Positions 60,612-64,000 of a stretch of 64,000 nt of DNA are shown here, piece after piece. A program made the position numbers and the translations under genes. The notes below the pieces were generated by a model. That model worked only from the letters and a program-made list of their open reading frames with translations, made no database searches and was not told the origin of the DNA. The number at the start of each line of letters is the position of its first letter. Within the stretch, counting starts at the first letter, position 1. The DNA is taken from positions 57,155 to 121,154 of the forward strand of contig CAVPUV010000078.1 in assembly GCA_963708905.1 (NCBI GenBank). Reading direction: 5' to 3'. The DNA is from SHZL01 sp963708905 (GTDB lineage: Bacteria > Pseudomonadota > Gammaproteobacteria > Xanthomonadales > SZUA-36).

Positions 60612-62261
60612 ATGATGAGCACCGGAAACATATACGCTCAAACCGATCACGCAGTGAATGCTCACGATGATCATCTCGACCACAAACCCAGTCGATTTCT
60701 GGATCGTTGGCTGTTTACCACCAATCACAAGGATATTGGCACACTCTATCTGGCCTTTTCCCTGCTGATGTTCCTCACCGGCGGTGTGATGGCCATGGTG
60801 ATCCGGGCTGAATTGTTCATGCCCGGCTTGCAACTGGTGGAGCCGGATTTCTTCAACCAGATGACCACTATGCATGCACTGGTCATGGTTTTCGGTGCCG
60901 TCATGCCGGCCTGGGTCGGGTTCGCCAACTGGATGATACCGATGATGATCGGCGCGCCTGATATGGCGCTGCCGCGCATGAACAACTGGAGTTTCTGGAT
61001 CCTTCCCTTCGCCTTCGCCATGCTGCTCAGCACTCTGTTCATGGATTCCGGTGGCCCGGCGGCAGGCTGGACGCTGTATCCACCTCTGAGCCTGCAAGGC
61101 GGTAAAAGCTTTGCATTCGTGGTGTTCTCCGTCCATATGATGGGTATTTCCTCCATCATGGGCTCCATCAATGTGATCGCAACCATTCTCAACATGCGGG
61201 CTCCAGGTATGACCTTGTTGCGCATGCCGCTTTTTGTCTGGACCTGGCTGATCACAGCATTTTTATTGATTGCAGTGATGCCGGTGCTCGCCGGCGCCGT
61301 AACCATGCTGCTGACGGATCACTTCTTCGGCACCAGTTTCTTCAATGCAGCCGGCGGCGGCGACCCGGTCATGTTCCAGCATATTTTCTGGTTTTTCGGA
61401 CACCCCGAAGTCTACATCATGATCCTGCCGGCCTTTGGCGTGATCTCGGAGATCATCCCGACCTTTGCCCGCAAACCACTGTTCGGTTATGCCGCCATGG
61501 TCTACGCGACCGCGTCCATCGCCTTTCTGTCGTTGATCGTCTGGGGCCACCACATGTTCTCTGTAGGCATGCCGCTGAGCGGAGAACTGTTTTTCATGTA
61601 TGCCACGATGCTGATCTCCGTGCCCACGGGGGTTAAAGTGTTCAACTGGGTCAGCACCATGTGGCGCGGCTCGATGACGTTCGAGACGCCCATGCTGTTC
61701 GCCATCGGTTTTGTCGTGCTGTTCACCATCGGCGGCTTTTCGGGCCTGATGCTGGCGGTCGCTTCGGTTGACCTGCAGTATCAGGATACGTACTTCGTGG
61801 TCGCGCATTTCCATTATGTGCTGGTGCCGGGCTCGGTATTCGTACTGATGGCAGGCACGTATTACTGGCTGCCCAAATGGACCGGTCATATGTATTCGGA
61901 GCGCTGGGGTAAAATTCACTTCTGGCTGTCCGCCATTTCGGTCAATGTGCTGTTTTTTCCGCAGCATTTTCTCGGGCTGGCCGGCATGCCCAGGCGCATC
62001 CCGGATTACTCGGTGCAATTTGCCGATTTCAATATGATTTCATCCATCGGCGGTTTTGCATTCGGGGCTTCTCAGCTGATTTTCGTCGGCGTTGTCATCC
62101 ACTGTGTATTCAAGAGTCGACAGGTGGCAAGCAGCCGCGTATGGGAAGGCGCCAGAGGCCTGGAATGGACCCTGACCTCACCGCCGCCCTATCACTCGTT
62201 CACCACGCCGCCGGCCATCAACTCCAGCACAGTGGCGCATGCGGACGAGTATAGCCACTGA
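60612..62261 (+). CDS. coxA: Cytochrome c oxidase subunit I
   Basis: 549 aa from ATG 60612, 1 bp after coxB. Twelve helices; haem and copper ligands in TMHALVMVF, FFGHPEVYIMILPAFG (with the His-Tyr pair), WGHHMFSVG, and YFVVAHFHYVLV. Glutamate in GHPEVY marks an aa3-type A1 oxidase. It reduces oxygen and pumps protons. Confidence 0.96.
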   Translation: MMSTGNIYAQTDHAVNAHDDHLDHKPSRFLDRWLFTTNHKDIGTLYLAFSLLMFLTGGVMAMVIRAELFMPGLQLVEPDFFNQMTTMHALVMVFGAVMPAWVGFANWMIPMMIGAPDMALPRMNNWSFWILPFAFAMLLSTLFMDSGGPAAGWTLYPPLSLQGGKSFAFVVFSVHMMGISSIMGSINVIATILNMRAPGMTLLRMPLFVWTWLITAFLLIAVMPVLAGAVTMLLTDHFFGTSFFNAAGGGDPVMFQHIFWFFGHPEVYIMILPAFGVISEIIPTFARKPLFGYAAMVYATASIAFLSLIVWGHHMFSVGMPLSGELFFMYATMLISVPTGVKVFNWVSTMWRGSMTFETPMLFAIGFVVLFTIGGFSGLMLAVASVDLQYQDTYFVVAHFHYVLVPGSVFVLMAGTYYWLPKWTGHMYSERWGKIHFWLSAISVNVLFFPQHFLGLAGMPRRIPDYSVQFADFNMISSIGGFAFGASQLIFVGVVIHCVFKSRQVASSRVWEGARGLEWTLTSPPPYHSFTTPPAINSSTVAHADEYSH

Positions 62262-62274
62262 ACCCATTACACTC

Positions 62275-62400
62275 ATGATGGAACATCAGCAAGACATGAG
62301 GCAGCGCCGCACACGTGCGGTCAGAACTGCATGGATACTGGCAGCGATTGCTGGCCTCATCTTTATTGCATTCATCCTTTCCGGAGTCCGGGGCAACTGA
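62275..62400 (+). CDS. Small cytochrome oxidase assembly-type membrane protein
   Basis: 41 aa from ATG 62275 (ATG 62278 also possible). Basic N-terminus (MRQRRTRAVRTA) and one membrane helix (WILAAIAGLIFIAFILSG). Between coxA and ctaG many gammaproteobacteria carry such a tiny single-helix protein annotated as cytochrome oxidase small assembly protein. The stop is 1 bp before ctaG. Too short for many gene finders. Confidence 0.7.
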   Translation: MMEHQQDMRQRRTRAVRTAWILAAIAGLIFIAFILSGVRGN

Positions 62401-62401
62401 G

Positions 62402-63001
62402 ATGGAAAATCAGAGGCAAAATCACGCACAGCAAGCCAAGCTGCACCAGGCCAACCGCAAAGTGGTTCGCCGGCTCGCACTGGTCGCGATTGGCATGTTT
62501 GGTTTCGGTTTTGCCCTGTGGCCGCTGTATGACGTACTTTGTGAGGTCACCGGGCTGGGCGGACGCAGCGCCCGGACCGCGCAGGACGATGCCAATGCCC
62601 AACTCTCGGACAGAATCATTCAGGTGCGGTTTTTGGCCACGACCAACTCCGCCCTGCCGTGGGAGTTTCAGCCGCTTGAAAAGGTGAAAACCGTGCGCCT
62701 GGGCGAATTGTCCGAGGCCCTTTTCCAGGCGAAGAATCCGACCGATGAACCCATGCTGGGCCAGGCCACGTACAATGTCGTGCCGCCGGAAGCGAGTCTG
62801 TATTTTGTCAAGACCGAATGTTTTTGTTTCACCCAGCAGTTGCTGACAGCCCAGGAAAGCCGGGAAATGCCGGTTTATTTCTATGTGCAAGCCGATCTGC
62901 CGGAACATATCCGGGATATCACCCTTGCTTACACTTTCTATCGTAATGATGATGCAAATGCTCTGTCGCAGGCGATGGCTTCCGCCGTCGGCGTAGAGTA
63001 A
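62402..63001 (+). CDS. ctaG: Cytochrome c oxidase assembly protein CtaG (Cox11)
   Basis: 199 aa from ATG 62402. One N-terminal helix (LALVAIGMFGFGFALWPLY), periplasmic domain with the copper-binding ECFCFTQQ and a C-terminal part ending YTFYRNDD. It delivers copper to the CuB centre of subunit I. Confidence 0.95.
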   Translation: MENQRQNHAQQAKLHQANRKVVRRLALVAIGMFGFGFALWPLYDVLCEVTGLGGRSARTAQDDANAQLSDRIIQVRFLATTNSALPWEFQPLEKVKTVRLGELSEALFQAKNPTDEPMLGQATYNVVPPEASLYFVKTECFCFTQQLLTAQESREMPVYFYVQADLPEHIRDITLAYTFYRNDDANALSQAMASAVGVE

Positions 63002-63013
63002 CGAGGCTTGCAA

Positions 63014-63883
63014 ATGGCACAACACGCGGACGATTCCTACTACGTACCTCATGGCACGCGGTGGCCGATCATTGGCTCACTGGGCATGATCACGATGCTG
63101 TCCAGTGCGGCATTCTGGATAAATGATTCCGCGGTGGCGCCATGGACGTTCCTGGCCGGCGCGGCGATCCTTATCTACATGCTGGTCGGCTGGTTTGGTG
63201 AAGTCATCCGGGAAAGTGAAAACGGAATGTACAACTCGCAGGTGGACACGTCCTTCCGCTTGGGCATGTTGTGGTTCATATTCTCCGAAGTCATGTTTTT
63301 TGCCTGCTTTTTCGGCGCCTTGTTCTATGCACGGGTATTTTCAGTGCCCTGGTTGGGTGGTGAAGGAACCGGAGCCTACACCAATGAGATGCTGTGGCAG
63401 GGCTACCAGGCCGTGTGGCCAACAGCCGGACCGGCTGAACTCGGCGGCTATTTCCAGACCATTCCCGCCTTTGGTGTCCCGTTTGTCAATACGCTCATCC
63501 TGTTGAGTTCCGGCGTCACCGTGACACTGGCCCATCATGCGCTCAAGAATAACCAGCGTATCCGGCTCGTCAGCTGGTTGTTCGCCACGGTTTTACTCGG
63601 TTTTACCTTTGTGTGGTTCCAGGTCGGCGAGTATAAGGAAGCCTATCAGGAACTCGGCTTGACATTGGGTTCCGGCATCTATGGATCCACATTTTTCATG
63701 CTGACGGGCTTCCATGGATTACACGTCACGCTCGGCGCGATCATGTTGCTGGTCATCGCTCTGCGTTGCGCGCGGGGACACTTCAAACCCGACCAGCATT
63801 TCGGCTTCGAGGCAGTCGCCTGGTACTGGCATTTTGTCGACGTGGTCTGGCTCGGCTTGTTTATCTTTGTTTATGTTTTCTAG
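63014..63883 (+). CDS. coxC: Cytochrome c oxidase subunit III
   Basis: 289 aa from ATG 63014 (GAGG 7 nt upstream; a TTG at 63008 is the longer option). Seven helices with the COX3 pattern: FRLGMLWFIFSEVMFFACFFGALFYAR, LILLSSGVTVTLAHHAL and FFMLTGFHGLHVTLGAIML, ending AVAWYWHFVDVVWLGLFIFVYVF. Last gene of the cox operon on this strand. Confidence 0.95.
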   Translation: MAQHADDSYYVPHGTRWPIIGSLGMITMLSSAAFWINDSAVAPWTFLAGAAILIYMLVGWFGEVIRESENGMYNSQVDTSFRLGMLWFIFSEVMFFACFFGALFYARVFSVPWLGGEGTGAYTNEMLWQGYQAVWPTAGPAELGGYFQTIPAFGVPFVNTLILLSSGVTVTLAHHALKNNQRIRLVSWLFATVLLGFTFVWFQVGEYKEAYQELGLTLGSGIYGSTFFMLTGFHGLHVTLGAIMLLVIALRCARGHFKPDQHFGFEAVAWYWHFVDVVWLGLFIFVYVF

Positions 63884-63885
63884 AG

Positions 63886-64000
63886 CTACTCATTGTCTGC
63901 TTGAGTAGCAGGGGGAGGCCGCACAGGTCCCGTGCCGCTGGGCTCGATCCATCCCAACCGGTATGCTCCCCAGAGCATGACGAACAGCACCAGAGACAAA
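63886..64000 (-). CDS. DUF2909-like twin-helix membrane protein (3' part)
   Basis: The frame is open to the right window edge and ends at TAG 63886. The visible 38 residues form a helix (LSLVLFVMLWGAYRLGWIEP) and a polar tail (TGPVRPPPATQADNE). The helix-GWI-P pattern and place next to coxC fit the DUF2909 protein of pseudomonads. The start lies outside the window. Confidence 0.5.
   Translation of the reverse strand, partial: LSLVLFVMLWGAYRLGWIEPSGTGPVRPPPATQADNE

Overview
The window is chromosomal DNA of a free-living, aerobic gammaproteobacterium, with G+C in the mid-50s by eye. Several neighbourhoods are typical of that class: mtaD-ubiG-mupP, rpsF-rpsR-rplI-dnaB, tilS-xseB-ispA-dxs, gpmI-envC-ctpA, rhodanese-secB-gpsA, a split class II ribonucleotide reductase (nrdJa/nrdJb) as in pseudomonads, gspA/gspB, and a cbb-unrelated aa3-type cox cluster. 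I cannot name the genus. No transposase, tRNA, rRNA, CRISPR array or prophage gene was recognised.

Layout. 0-11.8 kb is housekeeping: end of a CcsA/YpjD-like gene, CNNM/CorC transporter, acyltransferase, radA, an orphan pspF-like activator, alr, dnaB, rplI-rpsR-rpsF, iscA and asnS. 11.8-17.0 kb is the accessory heart of the window. It holds a minus-strand small RNA candidate of the CsrB/Rsm decoy type with its own promoter and terminator, an operator-like array of five motifs at an exact 16-bp period between divergent promoters, a frameshifted small gene carrying the word KSGTG, two DUF6502 paralogues on opposite strands, and a secreted protein made largely of KSGTG and EVAGGGTGT repeats. hinT sits inside this block. 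17-34 kb carries an Ada/Ogt-like protein, an SDR, a peptide transporter, the ubiquinone/muropeptide/MTA cluster, EF-P, a FimX-like degenerate GGDEF-EAL protein, gluQ, accA, tilS, xseB, ispA and dxs.

34-45 kb holds a universal stress protein, a DksA-like coiled coil without zinc finger, an alcohol dehydrogenase, a decayed gluconate-dehydrogenase-like pair, cdd-deoA, a secreted M20 peptidase, a NERD-domain pair, and nrdJa/nrdJb under two NrdR boxes; nrdJb is frameshifted near its C-terminus. 45-64 kb holds trmL, gpsA, secB, a rhodanese, gpmI-envC-ctpA, a rhomboid protease, gspB-gspA, putA and the cox operon (coxB, coxA, a 41-aa assembly protein, ctaG, coxC).

The strongest unexplained signals are RNA-like. 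(1) The small RNA at 11836-11996 presents GGA triplets in a series of small hairpin loops. (2) A roughly 150-bp element occurs three times (5604-5757, 33874-34028, 45562-45711), always touching a 3' gene end; it folds into five consecutive hairpins whose stems change in a compensatory way while loops such as AGGGAT, AAGGAT and ATGGAT persist. (3) The nrdJa-nrdJb gap and the fimX-like leader also contain GGA-loop hairpins. Together they suggest a genome with extensive CsrA/RsmA-type RNA binding sites, although csrA itself is not in the window. All functional statements rest on reading the sequence; no search or folding program was run.
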